Shown: one piece after another, positions 1 to 12,462 of the stretch
Numbering within the stretch: position 1 is the stretch's first letter
Layout of the letters: each line of letters begins with the position of its first letter
Assembly: GCA_026724425.1 (NCBI GenBank)
Contig: JAIUCV010001237.1
Location: 1 to 64,000, forward strand
Reading direction: 5' to 3'
DNA from: Erythrophleum ivorense
Taxonomy: Eukaryota > Streptophyta > Magnoliopsida > Fabales > Fabaceae
DNA length: 64,000 nucleotides
Notes under the pieces: model-generated
What the model saw: only the letters and a program-made list of their open reading frames with translations
What the model was told of the DNA's origin: nothing
The model's database searches: none
Made by a program: the position numbers and the translations under genes

Positions 1-2097
1 AAATGATCATTTAATGATAAGCTTAGATTCTTCTTTTACTGATTAATTACTAAAATACATTAAAATATTAAGGGGTGTTTAATATATATATATATAGTAT
101 TTCATTTCTATCTAAGCATTTAGGATCATGATTAATTTAAGAAAAAACTATAATTTATTTCAAGATAAGGTTTAATTATAAAATTTTTACGTAAATTTTA
201 AAAGGTAACAAAACACACTTTTAAACTTTAAAACACATGCAACAAGGCATAATTCCCAAATCAATGTTTGGTGTTTGACATTGAGAAAATGTTTTTTTTT
301 TAATATTTTAAAGCTTAGGAATGTTTATTATATTTAAAGCTCCTAGTTTCTTTCCCTGCAAGATGCAGGAGAAATATAAAAAAATACTTATGAATCCCAC
401 AAAAAAATTCAAAAAAAAATGAACAATCTATATACGGACAAAAACAATGCTCATGTACGAATATCAGAAATGTCTTAGCACACAACTTGTGGAAGTTGCA
501 TTATTCACAAGCCAGAGGCACATTGTTTATGAGGCACAACTCGCACGAGTTTTATTATAATACATTGATTTTGTAATTAGGTTTTAATTTAGAAGGGTGA
601 AATATAATTCACGTTAATTTAATATTAATCAATGGATTCTTCATTAAATGATTAGATACTAAAATACATATATTAGAGCACTTAGCAAGGAAGCGTATAT
701 CATCATCATTTTCATCAAGGAATCTCAAATTTTTTTAATATCTTAAATACTTGTATCAGATGCTTATATTTAACTAATGCATCATATATATATAATATGT
801 ATGTATATATATAAACGATTATAACACCAACATTATATAATTCTGGAGTCTTATATAGGATGTCTCAAATTTAAAATATCTCATTACTTGTAAAAAAAAA
901 TATGCGAGTCTCGCATGTCCAAGTAATAAAAATAGCCTTTTCAACTTCATAAAAATAACATTAATTATATCTTTGATTATACGCTTCCTCACTTTGGCTT
1001 ACCTTTTTTCGATACATTGACATCAGGAAAACAAGACAAACGAAGTTAAGATAGAAATTGTTTTAATACAACATCTGATGACAAACAGAGGTGAAAATCC
1101 ACAAATGGTCTAAACAAAGTCCATATATATACCTTTGCCGAATAACCTGACAATTAACTTCCACTTGCTGAGAAGTTTGCAAGACCCAGCACCGTGATCT
1201 TGATGATAAAACCATAACTAGTGGAAAATTCTGAGGATATGCAACCACTTGCTTATTGAAAATAAACCACGAACCATATCGAAATGCCTCTAATACTAAC
1301 CTAGATCGGGATAACCGATATTTATCAACCCACGTACTTTTAATAAAAGTAAAATAATGGATTTGGTAAAGTTCAAATGAAATTCAGTTCTTTCAACGCT
1401 AATATGTATAGAAAGCCTTTTCTTCATCAATTAAATGGAGGGAAGGACGTATTGCTTCGGTGGGCCTCATGTTCCAGTGTCTTATCCTTTTATAATTCCT
1501 TTATTTTTATTGTTAAAATTAATAATTCAAGAGAATAGGGATACATTCACTTTCTTTATCTTTCCTTCCATTAATACTCTGCTTTCTTTCTATGTTTTTC
1601 AAACATTTCCTATCTATCAAAATTAAATTCTCTTCTTTCCAGTTTCCACACAAAGTGTTTACTGCTTTAAGCAATTTAAATTACCTATATATTTCGCAAA
1701 TTTAATGCTATAACACCTAGCAAACTCTTTTAACTTTTGTAAACCATGCCTAAAGAGACAATAATGTACTAATTAATCCCAATTTTGCAATCCTACTTGC
1801 ATCACTATTATCCAAAGTCATGACCTTAACCATCTGAAAAAAGAAGCTCTTACTTCTACGACGAGATTATTTACATGATTTGGTTTCCTCCGTTCCTCAA
1901 TTAACTCTCACCTAGACCACGTGTTAGTTCACGTGAACTTAACTTCACTATAGTCTGAGTGGCCCCTTTAAAAAAACAAAAAGCAAACCATCCCTATAGT
2001 CTGATTAATCCTAAATCTGCAAATTTGGACCCATTCGGCAGAGCATTAATTTGCATGAGATGAAACAGTGTTTTGGATCTGAGTACTGAGATCAGCA
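1..2097. other. AT-rich intergenic sequence, no gene seen
   Basis: Both strands show only short, low-complexity open frames with no recognisable protein similarity. The stretch is AT-rich with short poly-A/T runs and small AT microsatellites (near 84-95 and 785-815). The right end must hold the 3' UTR of the P450 gene on the minus strand, but I see no clear AATAAA on that strand close to the stop codon. Confidence 0.6.
1918..1935. promoter_or_regulatory. Pair of G-boxes (CACGTG) 3' of the P450
   Basis: CACGTG occurs at 1918-1923 and again at 1930-1935, the second inside the longer palindrome TTCACGTGAA. The two centres lie 12 bp apart, about 160-180 bp beyond the P450 stop codon. CACGTG is the core bound by plant bHLH (MYC-type) and bZIP factors. 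Any role for this pair is inference. It is noted because a further G-box lies upstream of the same gene. Confidence 0.35.
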
Positions 2098-3582
2098 TCA
2101 CCGTCTTCTTTCCCTCACTCGAACCGGCATACCGCCTCTCACAGTGGCGGTGAGACCCGGAATGAACCGGGGCTCTGAGTTTGCTCTCACGACCCGGATA
2201 TCAAATTGTCGGACCAAGGCAGCTATAACAGACTTCATCTCCATCAGAGCCAACTCTTTGCCCAAACAAACCCTAACCCCAGCCTGAAAAACCGGGTACT
2301 TAAATGGGCACTCCGGCACGAACAAGCCATCTCGCAACCACCTCTCTGGCTTGAACTTGAGACAATCGGAGCCCCATACCCGCTCCATCCGACCCATTGC
2401 ATAGGGGTGGTACGTAACCCTAGTGCCCTTTCGTACAAACGTACCATCCGGTAACACGTCATCCTCTAGCGCGAACTTTGAATCGAACTGAACCGGCGGG
2501 TACAGCCTCATGCTCTCGTAGACCGCGGCGTTCAGGTAATGCATGCAACACAGTTGATCAAAACGCGCAACCTCCTGAAGCGGTCCCATGACCCGGTCCA
2601 ACTCTTCCCGGATCAGAGACTCCACTTCAGGATTTTTTGACAACAGCCAAAAAAAACAGGTCAACGCGGCTGCCACCGTGTCACGACCCGCCATCAAAAA
2701 ACTCACGACGATGTCTCTGAGATACTTGTCGTCGTTGACTGAGCTCATGAACCTCGAGAGAAGGTCTTCTCTTGTGGAATAACTCATCTCGCGCCTCTGC
2801 TTTATCATCTCCTCTGCTAAATCATTCACCAATTCAATCGCTTCCTTCAACTTCTTCTCAGATCCTATATTCAAAAGCCGTTTCATCTTCCATATTATGG
2901 GTGACGCCATCATCGCCCGCTCCGCTGAAAGCGTTGAAGCCTTGTCAAAAGCCACGGCGAGGCTCGAGACTGGAAGGGACGGTCGGAGACAACCCGGGTC
3001 TAACCCGAACGAGAATATGCAAATGTTGTCGAAGGAGAATCGACGAAATATGTCTTGTAAGTCCATCACGCTCTGGTTTTGATTAAGGATGGGAATCAGT
3101 CTTGATTGGATCTCGTCTTTAACTACCTCCAGCGCGTAGGACCGAATCGTGACGCTTCCGAGCTCAAGGCTTGCCATTTTGCGTTGGAACCTCCACGCTT
3201 CGCCATCGACATTGAAGATTCCGCTGCCCAAAAGATCGCCGAGAATAGTCGAAAACGGTTTGCCTTTCGGATAGTTATCGAATCGGGTCTTTAGGATGTA
3301 CTCGACGTTTTCCGGGTTGGCGGTTATGGTGTTACCGAGAACGTGCATGTGGATGGTGCCGGTGGGTGACTTTTGAAGAAGATGAGTGTACCAATCGCAG
3401 AGATTGTTAAACTCACTGGTCCAACTCATGGTCAAGTACGTTTTGCAAATGTGGCAGTTACACCAGGGCTTCATTCTAAAGACGAAGACCAGGAAGGAAA
3501 AGAAAGAGAAAAGAACGGTGAAGGAGAAGAACAAGAAGGTGAATGTGGTATCCATGGAATATTGTACACCTTCAACACTCAT
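2098..3582 (-). CDS. CYP94C: Cytochrome P450, CYP94C-type (jasmonoyl-isoleucine omega-oxidase family)
   Basis: Single-exon 494-aa P450. An N-terminal hydrophobic anchor (about residues 12-36) points to the ER membrane. The oxygen-binding helix I motif AGRDT is at 298-302, ExxR is E356/R359, PERW is at 412-415, and the haem loop FQAGVRVCLG places the haem thiolate on Cys439. The segment WCNCHICKTYL (40-50) replaces the usual proline-rich PIIG hinge, and TANPENVEYILKTRFDNYPK follows. This is the pattern I know from CYP94C rather than CYP94A/B/D. In Arabidopsis CYP94C1 oxidises 12-hydroxy-JA-Ile to 12-carboxy-JA-Ile, a step in jasmonate turnover, and the same role is inferred here. An in-frame Met 33 codons upstream (3681) was rejected because it lies 5' of the likely TATA box (3658-3667). 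Length is normal and no break is seen. A closely related fatty-acid omega-hydroxylase activity cannot be excluded. Confidence 0.93.
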   Translation of the reverse strand: MSVEGVQYSMDTTFTFLFFSFTVLFSFFSFLVFVFRMKPWCNCHICKTYLTMSWTSEFNNLCDWYTHLLQKSPTGTIHMHVLGNTITANPENVEYILKTRFDNYPKGKPFSTILGDLLGSGIFNVDGEAWRFQRKMASLELGSVTIRSYALEVVKDEIQSRLIPILNQNQSVMDLQDIFRRFSFDNICIFSFGLDPGCLRPSLPVSSLAVAFDKASTLSAERAMMASPIIWKMKRLLNIGSEKKLKEAIELVNDLAEEMIKQRREMSYSTREDLLSRFMSSVNDDKYLRDIVVSFLMAGRDTVAAALTCFFWLLSKNPEVESLIREELDRVMGPLQEVARFDQLCCMHYLNAAVYESMRLYPPVQFDSKFALEDDVLPDGTFVRKGTRVTYHPYAMGRMERVWGSDCLKFKPERWLRDGLFVPECPFKYPVFQAGVRVCLGKELALMEMKSVIAALVRQFDIRVVRANSEPRFIPGLTATVRGGMPVRVRERRR

Positions 3583-3657
3583 TCTTGAAAAGAGCAATGA
3601 GAATAACGGGGAGAAGATGAGGGAAAGTTGAGGAGGGAATAGAGGTTTTGGAATTGA

Positions 3658-3667
3658 TATAAATAAA
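3658..3667 (-). promoter_or_regulatory. Probable TATA box of the P450 gene
   Basis: On the minus strand the sequence reads TTTATTTATA, the only strong AT box close to the gene. It lies about 76-85 bp before the chosen ATG (3582), so transcription would start roughly 45-55 bp before that ATG. This decides against the longer open frame starting at 3681. Confidence 0.5.
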
Positions 3668-3682
3668 GGGTGGCTTAACAAA

Positions 3683-6180
3683 CAATGGGCACAACAATTA
3701 ATGTCGTTTTCATTTTCAGTGCAGTGGTTTTCTGCTTTTTAGGTTTTTGTATTTATTTGTTTGGGTAATAAATAAAATTTAAAAAAATGTGGAATACAGT
3801 TGAAAGACAGAGTGAATATATGGCGCATGAAGAACGCGTGCGCAAAATAACAACGAGGTAACACTACACAGCTAAGTTCGGACGATTTTTCACCCACGTG
3901 ACTAATATTATTATTTAATATGGTTTTATTAAAAATGGTGATGGGTGGGTCCAAGTCATTTTCAGTGTTTGTTTGTGTAATAAAGAGGGGTTCTCGCAAC
4001 TCACGGATCCAGTCATTGACTTGTCTCTTTTAGCTTTTCTTTAGCTGATGTCGGCCTGTGCGTCGCCACTTGCCAGGTGGGCTTCACTGCTGACAATCGG
4101 GCATGAATTTAGAACATTAATCCTAATTTCATTTATTTGTAAAATATATTAGGAGTATTTATTTGGACTGATGTAACTTGTAGACTCCAGAATCCAGGTT
4201 TGTAAAACAACGTGCTTTCTCATTTCAAATTGTTGGATTTGTGACTTTTGGGTCATATGAATATTTTTTATAGGTGAGCAGTTAACGAATTAAAAAGGTG
4301 TCTTTTCACTATATAACTTTCTTTTGTTTTCGTTTTTTTAGACAATTTACTAGATAACTTTCAATGTGTATTCTAGATATTTCTTTTAAGATGAATTCTG
4401 TACATATGCATCGTACGTAAGATTTAATGATATTATTGTAAATTTTATTTTAGTTTAAAAAAATGGTACTATGTACTAGAAAAGCTCACTCTGCTATGAA
4501 TAATGTGAGCTCTATTTAAAATGACTTTGACATAGATCGAATTAATGTTGATAATTAATGTAGTAGTTCCTGTCGAAAATGAATCCCTTCTAGTATTGGA
4601 CATGATACAACTAGGGAGAAAAAATTAAAGAATTTTTATTGTTGGAATTTCTCTTTTTGACTTTCAACATAAACTATTTGGCCCAACCTTTATAACTAAA
4701 TTCTCTTTCTTTTTTTAACTATACATCATGCATTTACTTCTTAAATGCAGGAGATCTACGTTGAGTTCTGGGCAACAGATATGGTCTACTAAAGTGGGTT
4801 TAAGATTTTTTTTTTTTTTAATAATAATGATACTGATTCTAAGATTATTAGTTGCAATGATAATATTATGCTTGGTACTCTAAAAAGACATGGATGTCCA
4901 ATTCAAATAATTACATTCAGAGATATTTAGTTCTTAAAAAGAATTGCTCAATTAACTCTTAAAAATCAAAGAACTTTTTTGTAGATAGTTAATCATGAAA
5001 TGAAACTATTAGTTTAAAAAAAAAAAGTAATCCCTTACACATCAAAATACAGAAGATTAGTGTGAATCCTTTCAATCAATTGAGCCAATTTCACATTGGC
5101 ACATGATGAGTTTAAGCTTTGACATTAATTAATACCAATTTTACTTTTGTTCTTTCTCCTACTTTTTACTTTTGGTTATTTTTCAAGTTATGAACATCCT
5201 AATTTCTTATGAATTAAAGAGAGCAAATATGCAACAATTAATGATAATTTTTTGCAGGAAAATTAATGTCAAGAATTTAATGCTAGTTGCAATGTCACGA
5301 AGCTAAGAAAAGCAGATTTACGGGCAGTTGGACAGTAAAAACTCTCCGACACTAGTCTTCAAGTTAATAATATAGCGATATTGCAAATTAGAACATGATC
5401 AATCCAAACAATCGTATATTCTTATTTGCTTAATTTTTTTTAATGACTTACCATTTACAAGTATAAGATTACCGACCCAAAATTTAGAATATGTTCAAGG
5501 ATATCATGGTAGCCAGACTCTGTTAGATTTTCTCACATTATCTGGTTAAAATTAAGAACAATGGGCGAGAAATCAATTTCAACAAATTGAGTGGCAGAAA
5601 GTAATTAAAGGTGACCGCACCAAGATTAGGAATCACATGGTAGGCGCTTCAGTGTGTTTTGGGTCCCCCGCGATTTGGCTGAAACGATGAAAACAAAGGT
5701 GCATGTAGTATACAGATGTTTTGAGACTGTTTCTGCAATTTGTTAAGTCGGCACGAGTTGGCCTCATGACGACATTAGTTGCATAGCATGCGTTAACTTT
5801 GTTTATGTAAAGATTTTCTAAAATTTTTTATTATAAAATTTGCAAAAGATGTAATAAAAAGTGAAAGTGGATATAAAGTTTATTTTTTCAAATTTTATAA
5901 TAAACATTTTTATTGGATAGCATAATCAACTTGGTCGGAGTCTTTTTTGAGATTTCAACTCTGAAAAGTGCGTGTTTTCGTCGGCTTATCTCTCCGATTC
6001 TGGAATAGACAGAAACTTATCTACAATTTTTAAGTAATAGTTATTGTCCGCATATTTTTTAAATAAAAATATAATAAATTTATTTTTTAATTTTATATTA
6101 CTAAATATTTTTTTAAAAAATTGATGTATTATTTATTTATTAAAAATTTTAACGAGAAAAGACTATATTTAATTAAAATA
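3683..6180. other. P450 promoter region and AT-rich spacer
   Basis: No coding sequence is supported. The first 400-500 bp form the likely promoter of the minus-strand P450. From about 4000 on the sequence is AT-rich spacer with scattered short GC-richer islands (for example 4040-4110 and 5640-5790) that have no open frame worth calling. Confidence 0.5.
3895..3900. promoter_or_regulatory. G-box CACGTG upstream of the P450
   Basis: A CACGTG palindrome lies about 313 bp before the ATG of the CYP94C-type gene. A CGCGTG element (CAMTA/calmodulin-type core) is close by, near 3834-3839. CYP94 genes of jasmonate catabolism are known to be wound- and jasmonate-induced through MYC factors that bind G-boxes, so the site fits. 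Function is inferred from position and family only. Confidence 0.4.
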
Positions 6181-6201
6181 TTAGTTAAAACATATTTTTG
6201 A

Positions 6202-6672
6202 TCTCTTGAATTTATTTCAAATTTTATATTTGTCTTTTAATTTAATTTTTTTTAACTTTATCTCGAGTATCACTTTCATTCCTCAATTTTATTTTATTCT
6301 AATTTAGTTTTTTAATTTCATATTATATTTTAATTTTTAATTTTAATTTTATTTTGCTTCAGTATTATCTTTTAACTTTACCTTAAAGTTTATTTTTATT
6401 ATTTAACTTCATTTTATTCCAATTTATTTTATTAACTTACAAAGCATAATGAATGGTGATAGAAAAAGTATTATAACATGTAAATCCAAATTAACAAGAG
6501 ATGATTAGAATTAAGTCACCAAAAAGTTACACATAATTTCTTTTGTTGTGCATGTTGATTTAACATTATTAGAGGGAAAGAAATATTTGAGTAATTTTTA
6601 AAAGTTAAAAGCCTAAATTGGGATAATATGAAATTAAGAAATGAAAGTAAAATTTGAAATAAATTCAAGAGA
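6202..6672. mobile_element. Fold-back (MITE-like) element
   Basis: A perfect 23-bp inverted repeat joins 6202-6224 and 6650-6672, with partial complementarity continuing inward. The arms read like the widespread plant non-autonomous elements built of phrases such as 'ctcttgaatttatttcaaa' and 'tcttttaatttaa'. No open frame is present. A second element of similar build lies at 31212-31550. The outer borders and target duplication are not resolved. Confidence 0.5.
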
Positions 6673-6728
6673 CTAAATTAAAATTAAATGAAGATAAGTA
6701 ACAAAATAAAATTTAAATAAAATTAGAA

Positions 6729-7241
6729 TAAATTATATAAATTTTCCTTGCATTTTATTAAAATTATACATACTTTCCATCTTTTTTAAAAATTTTGAAA
6801 ACAAAAATTTACCTGTACTTTAGTTCAATTTTTATTTTTATTTGACTGAAATGCCTTCAATTAACATATATATATATATATATATATAATTTGTTTATTA
6901 AAATAAAAAATTCATATTTATTTTTTTATATTTTTATTATCAAACTTTTCAATCAAAATATGATAATAATATGATTTTTTAATTAAAATATGACAGATGT
7001 ATAATTATTGTAAAAAATTATATGATTTTCTAATTAAATTATACATTTATTATATTTATATTAAATAATTATATACTTGTCGTGTTTTAATTGAAAAAAT
7101 TAGTAGTCATTATTTAATTTAATAAAATTTTTTTAATAGAAAGTATTTTGATAAAAGAATTTAAAATTGAATTAAAATAAAAGATAATTTTTTATTTTTA
7201 AAAAACTTATATATTTTTTGAAAATAAAAATTTGTGTAATT
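6729..7241. mobile_element. AT-rich MITE, family with 12284 and 35407
   Basis: The ends are imperfect inverted repeats: the left end begins aattatataaattttcc, and the right end read on the other strand begins aattacacaaattttt. The same terminal phrase bounds the shorter elements at 12284-12462 and 35407-35695. The interior is non-coding and contains an (AT)n run at about 6865-6889. Borders are approximate because the sequence is so AT-rich. Confidence 0.35.
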
Positions 7242-10200
7242 TTAACTAAATTAAAAAAAATATCATCATTATGTGTATATATATTAAATTTTTAGTTATT
7301 ATTTCTCACTTGTAGTGATATAATCATTTTTTTTGTAATTTATTAAGCCTTTTAGTTTCGTACATTTGTTCAGAAATTCCCAGTAATTTTCTCATAAAAT
7401 TAAGAAATTAAAAAAATATTTTTATTTTAAAAAACTTTGTCTAAATATAACTTTTAAATATATTTTTATATAAATGGGGGTTGCTGCTGTTCTGTGGCAG
7501 CCGCAAAAGTACACAATTGCTGCGCCGGCTGACAAATTTGTTTACATTCCCAAGAAAACAAAAAACCAGTTCTTAATGATGATGATTGTGTTTTCATTTC
7601 CAAGTTATTAATGCTAGATTTTCAAAAGAGAGCAGATTAAGTTGCGGCTTTTGCAAAGAGAGTTACCAATTTGGTAACGGTAAAATTAATAGAATCAACG
7701 TCAAGTTGTTCCAGATTTCATGGCTTTGAGAGAATAAAGAGAAATGTAATTCAAAAAGCCAAACTTCCACTCATTAGTGTTTGACTGAATGAAATTCAAC
7801 AACATTATGCGAAAAGATGTCCAAGTGTCTTTTTCCGGACAAAACTGTAAAATTTAATTGCACTTTAGGCTAACGTATCTTCTAATTCAATGGAGGTTCA
7901 TGAAACGTAAGTGAATATTATAAATATAAATGAGTAATTTAATGGTGAGTTGGAGACCATTGAACCACCACCAATATAGAATTATATAAAATAACAAATA
8001 TATAAATTATATAAATGTCATTAATTAGTCAAATATACGACTCGCGCGATATACCTTTATTAGTCAAAAGTAAAGATGAAAAAAAAAACTATTGCAATTT
8101 CGCTTATCTATTATGGGAAAAAAAACCTCATACATATCTCACGCTTTCGTTAGTTATTAATTACACTTATTTATTTTGATCTTAGCTTTAAATTAATTTC
8201 AATTTATTAATTCATTTTTTGCATACGCATACACCCATTGCATGGTTAAAAAAAAAAAGAACACAGCTGAAACAGCAAGTTTGAAAATAAAAATGATACT
8301 TACTGTTAGGAAAGTTAGTTCGAATCAAGTGAAGAAAAAAATAAAATAAAATTTGAGCTAGTGGCAGATTTCAGTTACACAAAATATAATGGAAAAAATT
8401 GAGTCGATCAGACTTTGAATTTGTAATTTTATCGTTTACTATTGATTTTATTTCCTTCGTTTGCACGATTTCAGAACAATAAGAAAAGAAAAACAGAATT
8501 CTACTTTCTCAAGAGGTCGTTTTTATTATACTAGTCATAGTAATGACTTTATAAGGAAGTTACAATTGTGCAAGAGGGCTGGGACCCTTGGTTCAAATGA
8601 CATGCGTTTTGAATAGAAGAGTCAAGGATTTTGATACACGTATTTCGACCCCGCTTTTTTTTTCACTTTGTGCTCACAAATTGTCAAAAAGTCTTGATTT
8701 AAAGTATTACTTTTTTCCTTTCTGGGACATAAATCTCAGGGATCTTGTAACCAGATTCAATCTTATCTCAACTTTTTCATTCTTGAATTGGTTTAAAGTT
8801 TTGTGCCTCCTTTTTTTTTGTAAAAAAAAAAACTACCTACAAATTTAGACAGCTAGTGTGTGGTCCCCACCCATTTGATGGGTCCCACAATAAAAAAAAG
8901 TTAGTTAAAAATAATATCAAAATACCTTACTTATATATATATATATATATATATAATATGATAATGTAACGTTTTGAGTTCAACTGATCCCAAGGCCTCA
9001 CCAAATGGGTGATGTATGATTATAATTGCAGATAAGTTGGGGCTGTGTGTGAAAGGTACGTACTGCAATTTCGAACTGATGGATAGGCATTGACACATAT
9101 TGTTTTATTATCAAGAGATATGGGCCAACGTTATCTCTTGTTCCTAGTCGCATATGACATGTTCACTTTGTGAACACCACAATCTCGTCATACCCACTTT
9201 CAGACTGAGATTGGGACAGAGACATAAAGACACTGAGAGATATACCCCGTTATCCCTTTTGAATGGTTGGTTAAGATTAAGAGAAATATATGTAAGTCAT
9301 CAAATTAAAATTGATCATACACTCCCTTGAAACCCAAAAAAAAAAAACCTTACTCATTTTGCTCTGTTTACAATTTCCCGGAATATGATTATAATTATGA
9401 TGTAATATGAATGCAAATTCTATGTATAGTGACATAGTCAGTGGTAGTCATCAAGTTGTCGCCGACATGGTAGTGATGATGTATAGATTCCACATTTTAA
9501 ACAAAGCCATATTTTACGCTGTTCTGCTATTCAAACTAGTGGACAAATTTTTGAAGCCTGTTTCTTGGGAAAAAAATACTTGTCCAGAGGATGAAGCTTG
9601 AGGAGGATCAATGTTAATTTTTCAGTCATAGGCTCATTTTGTGCCTTTATAAAAGAGAGAGATAAAGACATCAAAGTTCTTTGGTATAGCTGCATCGATC
9701 ACTTATATAGAAGTCATATATTGTATTTGTACTTTATTATGTTAGTAGATTCCAAAAACCATATATAGATGGGAATATATCCCTCCGATATGTTTAAGTT
9801 GACATTCTAGCCAGCTACCACATGTTTTCTGGGATCAGTTATAGTTAATTTGGCTTTGATTTTGATAGGTGCTGAGTTATTCTGAAATTAATTCTACTAA
9901 TTCTGAAACCATCAGTTATAGATTGATTCTCAGTCGTCTAATTCTACTTTGACGTCATCCTCTCTAACTATGCATGATAGTTAGCTCATCCTTCTACCTT
10001 AACTGTTGCTGCCTCATCCTTTGTCTTTTACGTTTTTTAAAGTAAGCCCAGCGAAAGAGATGAGAGAATATTCACCTTCCGCATGAACCTCATGCAAAAG
10101 ATGATTTTGAATTGGTACTTTGGTGATAAAATAATTTCCAACTTTAGGGTTTCAATAGTTTTCTCTAACAAGGAAAGTGAAGAAAGAAAAAGAGAAAAAT

Positions 10201-12283
10201 TTTTTTATATAACATCTGTTTTATCATTATAATTATTATTTAATGTTATCTATTAATTATTAAAAGTAAGATTATAAAAATAATTTTTTATCTATAAAAA
10301 TTACTTTTTTTATTTCCATTTCTATATTTAATTTTTTACATATTAAACAAGTCTAAGTCTTACAAAATAGAATATAACTAAGGCTATAAGGGATACTTGG
10401 CCCGTGCGACGCTCAAGTTAGTTTTATATAGCCAAGGTTAGAGATAGTAGAAGATGAAGAAGACGGAAAATATAAGAGGGAGACAAATTTGGGATTCCTT
10501 ACCTCATTTCTCTATCAGATTAGGTCATTCTTATCCGTTGGATTGGGCGTGGTCTAATAATAGAAATATTTGGTAGTGGACTAATTCACGTATTTTGCTT
10601 TTTAAAATTTAGATAAACTTGATGGTACTAATTATAATAATTGTTATAACCCTAATTTGAAAAAAACTGGCAATAATGAATTGCATTGCATATGGACTCA
10701 AAATTAGCATAGAATGTATACTGGACACCCCCCACTTCACATGAGTATGGAATATAGCCTCCATTATTTCCACTTTTTTCATAATTTTTTAAGAATCTAA
10801 AGTCAGAAGTCATTTTAAAAATTAAATGCAGTCGTATACAATCATCATTAGCAAGTTGATTGGTAGTAAAATTTGGGTTGGGATGGTAGGCTATGACAAA
10901 GACGGTTTAGCCTGTCCCTGTTTCCAAACCCCACCAATCAAATTGGACTTTGCTTCAATATCGTGTCCTTTAGTCTTATATTATGAATTTTTTTAATATA
11001 TTAAGGCTAAAAGAAATAAAAATAGAAGAAATTAATCGCAAAAATTTACATAAAGATATTAAAGTTGAATTTCACTGAAAATTATATTTGATATTATTTA
11101 AACGTTCTTTTATAATTAACAAGATGGAGTTCAACATGATCTGCTCGGTTATGAACTTACGTAAAATTGAATCGCTTTGGGATGCTGCAGATGTCCAATA
11201 ATGACAAAGACGGAACTGATGATGTTAAAGAGTATTTGACAGTTGCCTCTTTAATTAATCAATTGATCTGTATATTTGTCTTGGTAGAATGAAACACCAT
11301 CAGCGTCTGTTTGGAAGATCGAATTCGCAAACTAACAGATCTGGATTCGGGATTAATGCCAGCCCTTTTCTGATTAATCCACATAAACAATCATAAAGTT
11401 TCTATGTGCTCAACCTCCAAGAAATATATACACAATATTAAAACATAACTCGCGTTTATCGATCATCTTTCTTTTTCTGCAATATATAATCTTGATTTTC
11501 TTTTCAATTCCTTCGGCCGGGATAGGAGATCGAGGAATATATATATATATATATATGTATATATATTATAATTTTAATGACAACATAGAAATGAGCACTG
11601 AATTTTCAGATTAGAAAAAATTTTATATATTTTGTTAGGGGGATTGCTAGGCGGGCTGGCCGGCTGCATGTATGATTTTTTAAATTTGCTTGTGGAAACA
11701 TCATTCAAAGATTAAGAAAGCACGGCGAGCTACAATTTAATATCTTATTAGCATGTGGTGTGGGATTAATGTACTGCAAAACATGATTATTAATTAGTAT
11801 AAAATGTATTTAGAATAGGAAATCAATTATCTTAACCGAAGAAAATGAATATAAAATTAGGAGAAAGTCCCATTTAGAAGGACATGCATGTGAGGATTAA
11901 GAGCCAGTCATCTCATTGGTGTTGATGATCATGCGAAGAGATATTTGGGTCTGACAGCTTCAAAGTACTGATAAGTCATAATAGTGTTGTTTATAGTGTA
12001 CAACTCAGCTAGGTAATAGAAACATGAAAGAATAGAACAACTAGCGAAGTATAACTCAACTGATTGGTTTTTCTGTCAAATATTGAACACAAACGTGAAA
12101 AACCGACCCAGATAATCAACTTGTCCCGATAAGTGCAGCCTCGGGCAACCATAAAGAAAATTGCAGAGAATAACTTATATATAAGTATATATAATTTACT
12201 TATTGTACGTGTGATTTCAAACATCATTATTTCAAATTGAACCTGCACGTTGATTAAGTCTGGGATACGTGATTCTGAGTCAG
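7242..12283. other. AT-rich intergenic sequence, no gene seen
   Basis: Only short unsupported open frames occur on either strand. Contents are poly-A/T tracts, AT microsatellites (about 8932-8954 and 11537-11556) and unique-looking spacer. No tRNA, protein similarity or clear transposon border was recognised. Confidence 0.5.
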
Positions 12284-12462
12284 CGTAAATTACATAAATT
12301 TTCTTTAAAATAAATCCGATATTTTGGTTTGATTTTAAAATTTTTAATTAAATTGATAAAAAATTTAAAATTAGATTAAAATATATGATAATTTTTATTC
12401 CAAGGGAGGCCTTTATATATGTATAATTTCAACAAATTCAGAAGGAATCTATACAATTTACG
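12284..12462. mobile_element. Short MITE, 179 bp
   Basis: The left end is CGTAAATTACATAAATTTTC and the right end, read on the opposite strand, is CGTAAATTGTATAGATTCCT. This gives a terminal inverted repeat of about 20 bp with only a few differences. The interior is non-coding AT-rich DNA. No obvious target duplication survives. Confidence 0.55.

Noticed and set aside
2206..3631. Several plus-strand open frames opposite the P450
   Set aside because: They are antisense shadows of the GC-richer P450 coding sequence, with no recognisable domains.
3583..3681. Extra 33-codon N-terminal extension of the P450 frame
   Set aside because: It lies across and upstream of the likely TATA box and has no family similarity. 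The start at 3582 gives normal length.
8588..8848. 86-codon open frame with hydrophobic residues
   Set aside because: AT-driven composition (Phe/Leu/Lys), no similarity, no splice or promoter context.
9407..9601. 64-codon open frame
   Set aside because: No recognisable motif and isolated in AT-rich spacer; chance frame.
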